Origin: Bacillota bacterium
GTDB taxonomy: Bacteria > Bacillota > Clostridia > Peptostreptococcales > Anaerovoracaceae
DNA: 53,081 nucleotides
Assembly (NCBI GenBank): GCA_017941085.1
Contig: JAGAXF010000016.1
Coordinates: forward strand, 1 to 53,081
Direction: 5' to 3'
The position numbers and the translations under genes were made by a program. This document shows positions 1 through 8,559 of the stretch, piece by piece. The notes beneath the pieces were generated by a model. It was not told the origin of the DNA. It ran no database searches and saw only the letters and a program-made list of their open reading frames with translations. Numbering within the stretch: position 1 is the first letter of the stretch; every line of letters starts with the position of its first letter.

Positions 1-173
1 CCAAACAGTATCCATACTTCAAGTGTTACCGTAATCGCATTGAAGGAAGTATAGTGAAGTTCCGGAATCATCGCAATCACTGCGGTCAGAATTCCCGCAA
101 CTATTGCGGATATAATCAATTTCGGCCACGTCAGATTTATCTCGCCGAACAATTTTTTCAGTGTTTTTATCAT
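1..173 (-). CDS. Membrane protein, N-terminal part (runs off the window)
   Basis: The gene starts at an ATG read leftward from 173 and is open to the window edge, giving about 57 residues beginning MIKTLKKLFGEINLTWPKLI. GAGGT lies 7 nt upstream of the ATG, which supports this start. The visible part has a short basic and amphipathic start, then a hydrophobic helix around residues 20-37, then the beginning of a second hydrophobic stretch. It resembles small multi-pass membrane proteins of unknown function found in Clostridia, but I cannot assign a function. The rest lies outside the window. Confidence 0.7.
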   Translation of the reverse strand, partial: MIKTLKKLFGEINLTWPKLIISAIVAGILTAVIAMIPELHYTSFNAITVTLEVWILF

Positions 174-362
174 AATAATTACCTCGTCAAACTTAGATTT
201 GTCTCTCTATATGTAATAGCCTACGGCATAATTCTACCATAGACCAATGACTTAAGGAATAATCAGCGAGTAATATTGGGAATCACAGACAGTTGTCACG
301 CGCTGAAGCGCTGCAACTGGTTGCGTTTGAGCTGCGCGCCTTATCAAAGATACGGGCAGCTC

Positions 363-395
363 ATAACAAAAGGCAGCTTGCCTAAGCAAACTGCC
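363..395 (-). terminator. Terminator of the tRNA-Thr gene
   Basis: An inverted repeat (GGCAGTTTGC with its partner GCAAGCTGCC, loop TTAG) lies just downstream of the tRNA on the minus strand. A short U-rich run follows, which fits intrinsic termination. Confidence 0.7.
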
Positions 396-402
396 AAAAA
401 AG

Positions 403-478
403 TGGAGCTCCCGGCCGGGATCGAACCGGCGACCTGCGCGTTACGAATGCGCTGCTCTGCCAACTGAGCCACGGAAGC
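403..478 (-). tRNA. tRNA-Thr (anticodon CGT)
   Basis: The minus strand folds into a full cloverleaf: acceptor GCTTCCG pairs with CGGGAGC (one G-T pair), D arm GCTC/GAGC, T arm GCCGG/CCGGC with a TTCGATC loop, discriminator T, and an encoded CCA. The anticodon loop TTCGTAA gives anticodon CGT, which reads ACG (Thr). The last pair of the anticodon stem is an A-C mismatch. Length is 76 nt including CCA. It stands alone with its own terminator. Confidence 0.95.
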
Positions 479-639
479 TTATCTAGTTGTAATGGCCTGC
501 CCCTTTGAAGCTTCTGGTCCAAGGAAGCCACTCTCCAATTCAAGTGCCTCCTTGCCGCCATGTCAGTATACCACCAAAACTCTACAAATGCTATACCTTG
601 TAAATAAAATGAGACTAGGTGCCGAGGACTTAAACACCC

Positions 640-1539
640 CTACTCTTTGATGGCAAAAATTACTCTATCCCGTCTGGCCAAATCCTGGAAGCAGCGGATA
701 TCTTCAAACGCGCCTGTATCAAAAAGAATCTTCGTCACTGCGTCTCTTTGATCGTGGCCAATCTCCAAAAGCAGCACTCCATTTTTCTTAAGATGCTTAG
801 GGGCCTGCTCAGCAATTCGCCTGTAGTAATCCAAACCATCCTCGCCTCCATCCAAAGCTACCCTTGGTTCATGCTCCTTGATTTCTCTTTGCAGCGTATC
901 AATAACATCCGTGGGTATGTACGGAGGATTGCTAATTATCATGTCAAATTTTTTAGCACCCAGCATTCCGCCCAAAGGAGAGAACAAATCACCTTCAAGG
1001 AATTTCACCTTTTTTTCCACGCCGTTTTCCTTGGCATTTGCTCTTGCTATTTTTAAAGCGTCTTTGCTGACATCTGTCAAAGTTACATTGGTTTTGTCCA
1101 CAAGCTTGGCGATGGAGACACCTATGGCACCACTGCCGGTTCCCAGATCCAAAACGTCCCAGCTTTTCTTTGGTGGGCATACTGCTGCCCCTCTGATTCG
1201 CCCAGTTTCTATGATGGAAATGGCATCCTCCACCAAAGTTTCCGTATCCTGGCGCGGAATCAATACTCCCGGCTCCACCTTAAAAGGAAGGCCCATAAAA
1301 GAAGTGTATCCAACTATATACTGCAAGGGTTCGCCTGAGGCTCTTCTGTCTATGAGTTCAAAGTATTTGTCGCAAAGAACTTCTTGAAGGGTATACTGAT
1401 ACTCGGTGAACAACTTTGATTCCGGTACACCAACCATATAGCAATAAAGGGTATCGCTGTCCCTTCTGGCATCTGCTATTCCGCTGGCTTCAAGCTGCTT
1501 TGCTCCAATGTCTGTAATCTGTTTTACAGTTAAACTCAT
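640..1539 (-). CDS. prmC: Peptide chain release factor N5-glutamine methyltransferase
   Basis: PrmC (HemK) methylates the GGQ glutamine of release factors RF1 and RF2 with S-adenosylmethionine and so tunes termination. The 299-residue length is normal. An N-terminal helical substrate-binding domain (about 1-85) precedes the Rossmann methyltransferase. The SAM loop DLGTGSGAIG is at 131-140 and the glutamine-binding NPPY motif at 204-207. The start overlaps the stop of the DUF1385 gene by 4 nt, so the two are translationally coupled. prfA, a common neighbour in Clostridia, is not downstream. Confidence 0.95.
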   Translation of the reverse strand: MSLTVKQITDIGAKQLEASGIADARRDSDTLYCYMVGVPESKLFTEYQYTLQEVLCDKYFELIDRRASGEPLQYIVGYTSFMGLPFKVEPGVLIPRQDTETLVEDAISIIETGRIRGAAVCPPKKSWDVLDLGTGSGAIGVSIAKLVDKTNVTLTDVSKDALKIARANAKENGVEKKVKFLEGDLFSPLGGMLGAKKFDMIISNPPYIPTDVIDTLQREIKEHEPRVALDGGEDGLDYYRRIAEQAPKHLKKNGVLLLEIGHDQRDAVTKILFDTGAFEDIRCFQDLARRDRVIFAIKE

Positions 1540-2558
1540 GCGGCTTCTCCTATGTGTCTTTCTTCAATCAAATTAGCATCCTTGTCACAAATCCCCTCAA
1601 TGTATGGCGCATCTGCAGGGACAGACACCGCCTTGATGGAGGCAATAGCCACCTCCAACTGCTTATCCGTTGGTTCTTTGGTCGTCAGTTTCTGAAGAGC
1701 CAGCCCCGGCAAACTAAGAATCTTTACAACTATGTTGTCGCTTCTTCCCGCCCACTTAAGGAGTTCGTAGGACAGTCCCGCCACCAAAGGAATAAGCACA
1801 ATTCTGGAAATCAGTCTTACCCAAATATTCGGCCAGCCTAACAAAGAAAACAGAATGAGACTTATTACCATAACAAACATCAAGAAGCTGGTTCCGCATC
1901 TGGGATGAAGGGTATAGAAGCTTCTGGCGTTTTCCGGCGTAAGCTCCAGATTGTTTTCAAAGCAATGTATTGTTTTGTGCTCTGCTCCGTGGTACTGGAA
2001 TGTGGTTCTTATGTCTTCCATTTTGCTGATGGCAGATATATATATAATGAAGATAGTTATTCTCAGAATTCCTTCTGCCAGATTCAGCAGCAATGCGCTT
2101 TCAGTAAATCTACCCAGCCAATTAACCACCACCGTGGGCAGCAGAATGAAAACCCCCACGGCAATAGCGATGGCCAAAACCACCGAAAACCAAATCATCA
2201 TATTCCATACGGCTCTTTCACCGAACTTTGTTTTCAACCAAGTTTCCAGCTTACCCTTCTTTTCTTCTCCCTCTTCATCGTAGGCTCCATAGGCCTCCAG
2301 CACATCAGCAGAATACAGAAGGGTTTTCATTCCTGTAGCGAGAGAAGTAACAAAAGCAAAGATGCCCCTTACGATAGGGGTTTTGGCCCACCAGCCCGGC
2401 TTTGCCAAGGGCTGAGTCTTGATATGAATTCTACCGTCTGGAATTCTAACTGCGATGGCCATACGATCTGACCCTCGCATCATTACTCCTTCCATAACGG
2501 CTTGGCCTCCCATGGATGTGGGACAGGCATCTTTTAGAAATATCTTACTTAAATCCAT
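1536..2558 (-). CDS. yqhQ: DUF1385 membrane protein (YqhQ family)
   Basis: 340 residues with the family signature GGQAVMEGVMMRG at residues 17-29, then several membrane segments (around 85-110, 120-145, 150-180, 225-275) and a conserved HGAEHKTIHCFEN stretch near residue 190. YqhQ proteins are widespread in Firmicutes and sit beside prmC and rho or rpmE. A metal-related role has been suggested, but the function is not established. The gene overlaps prmC by 4 nt and starts about 60 nt after rho ends, so all three are probably one transcript. Confidence 0.9.
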   Translation of the reverse strand: MDLSKIFLKDACPTSMGGQAVMEGVMMRGSDRMAIAVRIPDGRIHIKTQPLAKPGWWAKTPIVRGIFAFVTSLATGMKTLLYSADVLEAYGAYDEEGEEKKGKLETWLKTKFGERAVWNMMIWFSVVLAIAIAVGVFILLPTVVVNWLGRFTESALLLNLAEGILRITIFIIYISAISKMEDIRTTFQYHGAEHKTIHCFENNLELTPENARSFYTLHPRCGTSFLMFVMVISLILFSLLGWPNIWVRLISRIVLIPLVAGLSYELLKWAGRSDNIVVKILSLPGLALQKLTTKEPTDKQLEVAIASIKAVSVPADAPYIEGICDKDANLIEERHIGEAA

Positions 2559-2617
2559 TGCTTCTCTACTGTTGGTTTTACAGATAATTTTTTTCCTAAC
2601 TTGATTATTCTATACTT

Positions 2618-4099
2618 TTATCCTCTGCCGGACAATACCTTCTTAATAATCTGAACAAAGTTCTCATTACTTACTGTCTGGGAAAGGTTGTCTATGATGG
2701 TCTCTGTAACCTCTTGGAGAGGCAGGTTGCCCATGGCGCGACGCATCATCCAAATAGCCTCCATCTCCTCCTGAGTCATTAGCAGGTCTTCTCTTCTGGT
2801 ACCCGAGCGGTTCAAGTCGATAGCCGGGAAGATTCTGCGTTCAGAAAGCTTACGATCCAAATGGAGTTCCATATTACCTGTACCCTTAAACTCTTCATAT
2901 ATAACATCATCCATTCTGGATCCGGTTTCTACAAGGGCTGTAGCCAGGATAGTTACGCTTCCACCCTCCTCCAGGTTTCTGGCTGCACCGAAAAACTTCT
3001 TCGGTTTATAGAGAGCAACCGGATCAAAACCACCGGAAAGGGTTCTTCCTGAAGATGGTTCCACCAGGTTGTAGGCTCTAGCCAATCTTGTAATGCTGTC
3101 CAAAAGAATAACCACATCTTTTTTATGCTCCGCCAATCTCTGAGCACGGGCAAGCACCATTTCAGCCACCTTCACGTGGTGCTGAGGTCTTTCATCAAAG
3201 GTAGAATAAATTACCTCGCCGCCATTTAAGGACCTCTTCATATCCGTAACTTCTTCCGGTCTTTCGTCCACCAGCAGAACTATCAGCTCAACATCAGGAT
3301 GATTGTGCTCAATGCTGTTGGCTATACGCTTAAGCAAAGTCGTCTTTCCTGCCTTTGGTGGGGCTACTATTAGTCCCCTCTGACCCTTGCCCACCGGTGC
3401 GATTAAATCAATGAGCCTCATGGAAAGTTCCTTTGCGCTCATTTCCATATTCAAACGTTGGTTAGGAAATATTGGAGTCAAAGTGGAAAAGTCTTTTCTC
3501 TTTATTGCCATTCCCGGTTCTTCATCGTTTACGGCATTAACATAAAGAAGCGCACCAAACCTTTCTCCTTCATTGGGCAGTCTGGAAATGCCGTTGATTT
3601 TATCTCCGGTCTTTAGATTAAACCTTCTTATCTGAGCAGGAGAAACGTAAATATCCTTATCGCTGGTAAGGAAGTTATCAAATCTAAGAAAACCAAAATT
3701 GCCATCCTCTGCAATGTCCAGGATTCCTGTAACCTCCGGGCGCGGTCTATCTTCCTTTGCTTCTGATGGCTTCTCTGAAGCTACTGTTTCTTCGGCCACT
3801 TCAGATTCCGTAGACTTAGTCGTCTTACCCTTACTAGTTTCTGTTTCCTTAGAGGGCTCAACTGTCTCGGAGCTTTCGGCCTCTTCAGGAGTATCGGCCA
3901 CTTCAGGAGTATCGGCCGCCTCCTCTTCCTTCTTTGTTTTCTTCTTTGCTGTAGACTTGGCTGTTTCCTTCTTAGCGGTCTTTTTCGCCGTTGTTTTCTT
4001 TGCCGGCTTCTCTTCCGTATCTTTTTTCTTTGCTTCTTTAGTTTCTTCTAAAACTTCCGGGGATTCTTCCAGGATTTCTTCTTTTTTCTTTCTTGGCAT
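2618..4099 (-). CDS. rho: Transcription termination factor Rho
   Basis: Rho is a hexameric RNA-dependent ATPase that ends transcription. From the ATG at 4099 it has 493 residues. A low-complexity Lys/Glu/Thr/Ala-rich N-terminal extension (about 1-120) precedes the RNA-binding domain ([19 protein letters not shown], about 122-140) and the ATPase core, with Walker [12 protein letters not shown] near 246-256, DERPEE, and the RNA-contacting R-loop region [12 protein letters not shown]. Such disordered extensions are common in Clostridia. A TTG six bases upstream (4105) is possible. Neither start has a good Shine-Dalgarno; a GGAAAGGG lies about 20 nt away. rpmE, often next to rho in this gene order, is missing here. 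Confidence 0.96.
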   Translation of the reverse strand: MPRKKKEEILEESPEVLEETKEAKKKDTEEKPAKKTTAKKTAKKETAKSTAKKKTKKEEEAADTPEVADTPEEAESSETVEPSKETETSKGKTTKSTESEVAEETVASEKPSEAKEDRPRPEVTGILDIAEDGNFGFLRFDNFLTSDKDIYVSPAQIRRFNLKTGDKINGISRLPNEGERFGALLYVNAVNDEEPGMAIKRKDFSTLTPIFPNQRLNMEMSAKELSMRLIDLIAPVGKGQRGLIVAPPKAGKTTLLKRIANSIEHNHPDVELIVLLVDERPEEVTDMKRSLNGGEVIYSTFDERPQHHVKVAEMVLARAQRLAEHKKDVVILLDSITRLARAYNLVEPSSGRTLSGGFDPVALYKPKKFFGAARNLEEGGSVTILATALVETGSRMDDVIYEEFKGTGNMELHLDRKLSERRIFPAIDLNRSGTRREDLLMTQEEMEAIWMMRRAMGNLPLQEVTETIIDNLSQTVSNENFVQIIKKVLSGRG

Positions 4100-4292
4100 A
4101 CACAAAACCGGGCAAGGCGCCCTTTCCTTTCTTGAGATGAGTTAGGTTTGGGAATAATTTATGAAAATAACTTCTTAAATTATATATTACATTTCTTAAA
4201 AAATAAAGATTTTCTTTTATTCCTCACATTATAATGATAAAATGCTTATGTAAATTTGTTTAACCACTTATTATATGAAGGAGATTATATAA

Positions 4293-4544
4293 ATGAGTAA
4301 TACAGAAAAGGATCTGGCAAAGATAAAGAAGGCTCAGCAAAAAGCTGACAAGGCGCAAGTAAAGGCCGACAAACTTCAAAGAAAGGCCTCCAAAACACAG
4401 AGAAAGGCAGTTCAAAAGAACTCCCTAGAGAATCTGCTAGTTATTCTTGCTATGTTCGGAATGGTTGCTTTGGCAGCGGTTGCTGCTGTGGTTGGTTCCG
4501 CCGACAATCCCACCGAGGACGCCACTCCCGAATCAGTTAAATAA
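4293..4544 (+). CDS. Small coiled-coil/single-pass membrane protein
   Basis: 83 residues with a well-placed GAAGGAG before the ATG and a strong terminator after the stop, so it is likely a real gene. Residues 1-45 are a Lys/Ala/Gln-rich helix with heptad-like AKIKKAQQKADKAQVKADKL repeats, probably a charged coiled coil. Residues 47-69 form one hydrophobic helix, followed by an acidic tail. I do not recognise a family. It stands alone, divergent from rho and convergent with thrS. Confidence 0.7.
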   Translation: MSNTEKDLAKIKKAQQKADKAQVKADKLQRKASKTQRKAVQKNSLENLLVILAMFGMVALAAVAAVVGSADNPTEDATPESVK

Positions 4545-4564
4545 CGTGCAAACCTTGTAAATAA

Positions 4565-4612
4565 GAGGGTGCCATAAAAGTTCAGATTTGCGAACTTTGA
4601 TGGACACCCTCT
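4565..4612. terminator. Bidirectional terminator between the small membrane protein gene and thrS
   Basis: A long imperfect stem (GAGGGTG... pairing with ...CACCCTC, extended by AAAGTTC/GAACTTT) is flanked by TTTTAATTT on the plus strand and TTATTT on the minus strand. It can end both convergent transcripts. Confidence 0.8.
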
Positions 4613-4679
4613 TTTAATTTCATAAATCTTTCCGGCAAAGTTGGGTGCGGCGCGAGCGCGGGGCACCGGGGCAGGCTGG

Positions 4680-6515
4680 TTATTCGGGCTTTTTGTCCAG
4701 GAGCTCCAGGCTATGCTCTTCGTTCATCTGATCGCACATGTCTAGGAACATATCTAGAGGCACTCCTCTGAGCTGCTGGTTGGTTCCACGGATGTTTATG
4801 GAAACAGTGCACTCTTCTGCTTCGTTTCCGCCTACTACCACGATGTAAGGAATCTTGAAGTTTTTGAACTCCTTAATCTTGGCATTCATATTCTTGTCTT
4901 CGTAGTCTACTTCATAGCGAATATGGTTTGCTCTCAGTAGGTCGCATACCTCCTTTGCATAGGCGTTGTGTTCCTCTTTAATGGGAACAACTGCAACCTG
5001 GGTAGGTGCCAGCCAGAAGGGGAAGGCTCCCTTGAAGTTCTCAATTATTACTGCAATAAATCTTTCGAAGGAACCATAGAGGGCTCGGTGTATAACCACC
5101 GGCTGCTTAAGAGATCCATCCGGAGCAGTATATTTAAGTTCAAAGTTAAGAGGTAGCTGGAAGTCCAGCTGAATTGTTCCGCACTGCCATTCGCGACCAA
5201 GAGCGTCCTTCATCTGAAGGTCAATCTTTGGTCCGTAGAAGGCGCCATCGCCTTCGTTGATTTCGTATCCACCTTCACCGTATTTGGAATCCAGGATTCT
5301 CTTAAGGGCCCTTTCTGCGTCATTCCAAACTTCGATGTCTCCCATGAAATCTTCCGGCCTTGTGGAAAGCTCTGCTCTATACTCCAATCCAAGGGTAGAA
5401 TAAATCTTGTCTGTAAGTTCGAAAATCTTTCCGATTTCCTCTTCTATCTGGGATTCCATAACAAAGGTATGGTCATCGTCCTGACGGAATTCCTGCACTC
5501 TCAAAAGACCGTTAAGCTGTCCCGACTTTTCCTTGCGGTGAAGCACCTGGTTCTCGGAAAGTCTCAAGGGCAGGTCTCTATAGGATCTGGTTTTTGATTT
5601 GAAAACTATCATGGCGTTAGGGCAGTTCATAGGCTTTGCTGAATAAATGTCTGCCTCTTCCACCGGCTTCATCTTAAAGGATCCGTTTTCGTCCAAAAGT
5701 ATATGCCCATCTTCATCTCGATCCAGCTCCGGAACCACAAACATATTGTTTTGATAGTGGGCCCAATGACCACTTATGAGATAAAGCTTCCTATTATTAA
5801 ATATAGGCGCACAGATTTCCTGATATCCATATTCGTCCTGAAGACCTCTGGAGAATTCCTGAAGTGTATTGTAGAGCCTCCAACCTCTGGGGAGCCAATA
5901 AGGCATACCCGGTGCAGTCTCGTCAAACATAAAGAGCTCCAGCTGGGGTCCCAGCTTCTTATGGTCTCTCTCCATAGCCTCTTTGATAAAGTTAAGATGT
6001 TCCTTTAACTGCTGCTTGTCCGGAAATGCGTAGACGTATATTCTCTGAAGCTGCTCTCTGTTTTCGTCTCCTCGCCAATAGGAACCGGAAGCAGACTTGA
6101 TTTGGAATGCTACTCCCATAAGGTCCTGGGAATTCTCAATATGAGGTCCTCGGCAAAGATCAACAAAGTCATCCCCGGTATAGTAAACTGTAATCTTTTC
6201 CTCATCAGGAAGGTCCTGAATCAGTTCCTTCTTAAACTGTTGATCAGAAAACATTTCCAGACCGTCGGCCTTGCTTACCTCTTTTACAAGCCAGTCTTCT
6301 CTGCGCTTTATAATCTCACGCATCTTATCTTCTATGGTAGCAAAGTCCTCCTGGGTTACAGTTCTGGGAAGAAGGAAATCGTAGTAGAAGCCATCATCAA
6401 TCTGCGGTCCGATGGCGTACTGAACGTTTTCTTTTCCAAAAATCTCTATAACTGCCTTTGCTAGAATATGAGACATGGAGTGTCTATATACTGCTAAAAA
6501 ATCTTCTCTGTTCAT
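4680..6515 (-). CDS. thrS: Threonyl-tRNA synthetase lacking the N-terminal TGS domain
   Basis: Class II synthetase charging tRNA-Thr. It has 611 residues, against about 640 in the usual bacterial enzyme. The protein opens directly in the editing domain, with HSMSH at residues 12-16 (the HxxxH editing motif), and then has the catalytic core (MNCPNAM with the zinc Cys near residue 298; HRALYGSFERF; ENFKGAFPFWLAP) and the anticodon-binding domain. The roughly 60-residue TGS (N1) domain is absent. This is not a miscalled start: AGAAGAGG precedes the ATG and a promoter (6544-6572) lies immediately upstream. There is no room for a T-box leader. Confidence 0.95.
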   Translation of the reverse strand: MNREDFLAVYRHSMSHILAKAVIEIFGKENVQYAIGPQIDDGFYYDFLLPRTVTQEDFATIEDKMREIIKRREDWLVKEVSKADGLEMFSDQQFKKELIQDLPDEEKITVYYTGDDFVDLCRGPHIENSQDLMGVAFQIKSASGSYWRGDENREQLQRIYVYAFPDKQQLKEHLNFIKEAMERDHKKLGPQLELFMFDETAPGMPYWLPRGWRLYNTLQEFSRGLQDEYGYQEICAPIFNNRKLYLISGHWAHYQNNMFVVPELDRDEDGHILLDENGSFKMKPVEEADIYSAKPMNCPNAMIVFKSKTRSYRDLPLRLSENQVLHRKEKSGQLNGLLRVQEFRQDDDHTFVMESQIEEEIGKIFELTDKIYSTLGLEYRAELSTRPEDFMGDIEVWNDAERALKRILDSKYGEGGYEINEGDGAFYGPKIDLQMKDALGREWQCGTIQLDFQLPLNFELKYTAPDGSLKQPVVIHRALYGSFERFIAVIIENFKGAFPFWLAPTQVAVVPIKEEHNAYAKEVCDLLRANHIRYEVDYEDKNMNAKIKEFKNFKIPYIVVVGGNEAEECTVSINIRGTNQQLRGVPLDMFLDMCDQMNEEHSLELLDKKPE

Positions 6516-6543
6516 TTGGTACCTCTTCTATTTATGATTTTTC

Positions 6544-6572
6544 AGTATAGCAAATGGGTGTTGAAAAGTAAA
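6544..6572 (-). promoter_or_regulatory. Promoter of thrS
   Basis: On the minus strand TTTACT (6567-6572) and TATACT (6544-6549) are separated by 17 nt. Transcription would begin about 25 nt before the thrS ATG, so the 5' UTR is short and has no T-box. Confidence 0.6.
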
Positions 6573-6622
6573 GGATGCGGCAGGCCCTATCCTGCCTTGG
6601 ATTTATGCTTCTCCCGGTTACA

Positions 6623-7324
6623 TCAAAGTAAGGGTTCGTCCTCCTTGGATCCCTTCTTCACTGTATATAAAACTGCGATATCCATTATTACAACGAATAC
6701 AAAGAATACTGCAGTGGCGTATGTTGTTCCTGTCATGGCGCAGGCATCGTAGAACCCGTGGAGAAATACTGCCAAAATATATCCGAAGATTCTTTCTCTG
6801 CGAGCTTTGGCGTCGTTTCCCAGGAGATGCCATCTTTTACCTCTACCGTAGAAATATCCCATGAACACCGCGAAGCCCATGTGGGCAGGAATGGAAAGGA
6901 TGGCTCTGGTTGGGGCCACCGCCAGTCCGTATCCCATAACGTAGCCTATGTTTTCCAGGGCGGCAAAACCAAGGGAAACAAATACGGCGTAGACAATTCC
7001 ATCAAAGCAGAAATTGAAGTGGGGATTTCTCCAGGTTCTTCTTTGCATAAAGAAGAACTTTGTTCCCTCCTCTATTACTGCAACCACCAGAAATGCCAAT
7101 AGTATTACGTAGAAGGGATGGCTGGGACTAACTAAAGAATTAAGAACCGTAATGCCGATTTGCTCCAGGAATCCCGAAAGCACTCCCGCAAGGCATCCTC
7201 CCAAAATCAATTTTCCCAGAAGGTCCAGGGGTTCCTTCTCAATAGTATCCTTTTTATATACATAGTACATAAGCACTGCCGCAGGCAAAACTGCAGCTGC
7301 TATGTAGACCAATATCTGATTCAA
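6623..7324 (-). CDS. PrsW-family intramembrane metalloprotease
   Basis: 233 residues with seven or eight hydrophobic segments. It carries the family motifs EEGTKFF (near 86-92), an FDG...ALENIGY block (about 107-127), HMGFAVFMGYFYGR (about 148-161) and LHGFYD (about 190-195), which together supply the Glu and His metal ligands of PrsW/CPBP-like proteases. The best known member starts regulated intramembrane proteolysis of anti-sigma factor RsiW, but no such target gene is visible here. It overlaps the aldolase gene by 4 nt. Confidence 0.85.
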   Translation of the reverse strand: MNQILVYIAAAVLPAAVLMYYVYKKDTIEKEPLDLLGKLILGGCLAGVLSGFLEQIGITVLNSLVSPSHPFYVILLAFLVVAVIEEGTKFFFMQRRTWRNPHFNFCFDGIVYAVFVSLGFAALENIGYVMGYGLAVAPTRAILSIPAHMGFAVFMGYFYGRGKRWHLLGNDAKARRERIFGYILAVFLHGFYDACAMTGTTYATAVFFVFVVIMDIAVLYTVKKGSKEDEPLL

Positions 7325-8547
7325 GATTCATCCTCCTTGTCCTTGATCTTCTTCTCGGCAAGTTTCAGAAGCCTTGCGTTTATCTGCTGACGAGCAGCCT
7401 CTTCCATGGCCAAAGCAACCTCCAAGGTGTCCTCCGGCAAAACACCGCAGGCAATCATTCCATGGTTGGACATGATGCAGCCTCGCCTTCCCCCTAGGAT
7501 TTCTCGGTATTCTCCCAGGGCCTTAACCACATTCTCCGCCAGTTCCCGAGACCCGGACTCAGCATAATCCGCAACATGGATTACGTCGTCCCTAATTTCC
7601 TCTCCCAAGTATGTGTCCGGTACATCCACCGGCATTTGACATGCGGCAAAAATGGAGCAGTACCTGGAATGGGTGTGAATAATGGTTGCAATGTCCGGCC
7701 TATTCTTGTATATCTCTGCATGAATCAGGCTTTCGGTAGTTGGAAGGTTTCCGCTCTTTTCATATTCTCCGGTTTCTATATTAACAAGAACCATGTCTCC
7801 CGGACTTAGGCTATCGTAGTCCAATCCGGAAGGCGTAACCAGCATAAGCTTGTCACCAACTCTTACGGACATATTACCCCAGGTTCCCTGAACCAGGTTT
7901 TTCTCGATCAGCTTCTTGCCATACTCCACCAGTTCACCTCTTTGACGGAACTCCTCCACCAAAGTTTCAGAGACCGCCGCAATACTTTCCGATACTTCCT
8001 TCTCTATATCAAATTCCGTTTCTCGCCGCTCCATTCCGGGCTTGGAGTATTTATTTAAATACTTCCTCCGAAGCTTGGAGGCCGCTCTTTCGGGTATGGG
8101 TTTGATGCCGCCCAGGGCATCCGCCTTTATCTGCACCTCTGCAGCCTTTTCTAAAACGGTTAATGCCACAAATGCTTCATAGGGATCTCTTCCGGTGGTT
8201 ATTACATAGTCCTGGTCCCTTCGAACCTTTCCGTCCATGGAGGTTCCGCTTACCGGAAGAACATTATCTCCGCTGGTTTGTTCCGCATCAACCAGCACCG
8301 CGGCAGTAGTAGTTAAAGCCTTGGCGATTTCCATGTCGTCATCTAGAACTATGGGAACCCTGGGACCGATTATCTGAGCCATGTCGTCCAATGCCGCCAG
8401 GATTTCCCGTCCTTCTTTTATGCACTGCAAACAATAGGGAGTCTTGGCTTCAATCCTGGCCAGGTCATCCCTGATCCAGAATATCCTCATGTCCTCCGGT
8501 ACAGGCCCCAGCTTTTTCATTTTTTCTGTATAGTCTATATTAGTCAT
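7321..8547 (-). CDS. Class II aldolase/adducin protein with an extra N-terminal domain
   Basis: 408 residues. The C-terminal part (about 190-400) is a class II aldolase/adducin fold: GTWGNMSVRV, TPSGLDYDSL, an HTHSRY zinc-ligand pair, and a later SNHGMIACG His. Members act as fuculose/rhamnulose phosphate aldolases or related zinc lyases. The first ~170 residues (IFWIRDDLARIEAKTPYCLQ...) form a separate domain with a CxxC (YCLQC) that I do not recognise. The substrate is unknown. It sits 12 nt after the P-type ATPase gene and overlaps prsW, so it belongs to the long minus-strand operon. Confidence 0.8.
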   Translation of the reverse strand: MTNIDYTEKMKKLGPVPEDMRIFWIRDDLARIEAKTPYCLQCIKEGREILAALDDMAQIIGPRVPIVLDDDMEIAKALTTTAAVLVDAEQTSGDNVLPVSGTSMDGKVRRDQDYVITTGRDPYEAFVALTVLEKAAEVQIKADALGGIKPIPERAASKLRRKYLNKYSKPGMERRETEFDIEKEVSESIAAVSETLVEEFRQRGELVEYGKKLIEKNLVQGTWGNMSVRVGDKLMLVTPSGLDYDSLSPGDMVLVNIETGEYEKSGNLPTTESLIHAEIYKNRPDIATIIHTHSRYCSIFAACQMPVDVPDTYLGEEIRDDVIHVADYAESGSRELAENVVKALGEYREILGGRRGCIMSNHGMIACGVLPEDTLEVALAMEEAARQQINARLLKLAEKKIKDKEDES

Positions 8548-8559
8548 AGGTCCTCCGGA

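Noticed and set aside
276..467. Plus-strand ORF of 63 residues
   Set aside because: It runs across the tRNA-Thr gene and its terminator on the opposite strand and has no ribosome site.
748..1387. Plus-strand ORFs opposite prmC
   Set aside because: They are antisense shadows of prmC. Residue content is not protein-like and there is no Shine-Dalgarno.
3699..4145. Plus-strand 148-residue Ser/Val/Phe-rich ORF
   Set aside because: It is the antisense of the Lys/Glu-rich extension of rho; the skewed composition explains its length.
6516..6622. T-box riboswitch before thrS
   Set aside because: Only ~107 nt separate the genes and a promoter occupies the last ~60. No T-box bulge or antiterminator sequence is present.
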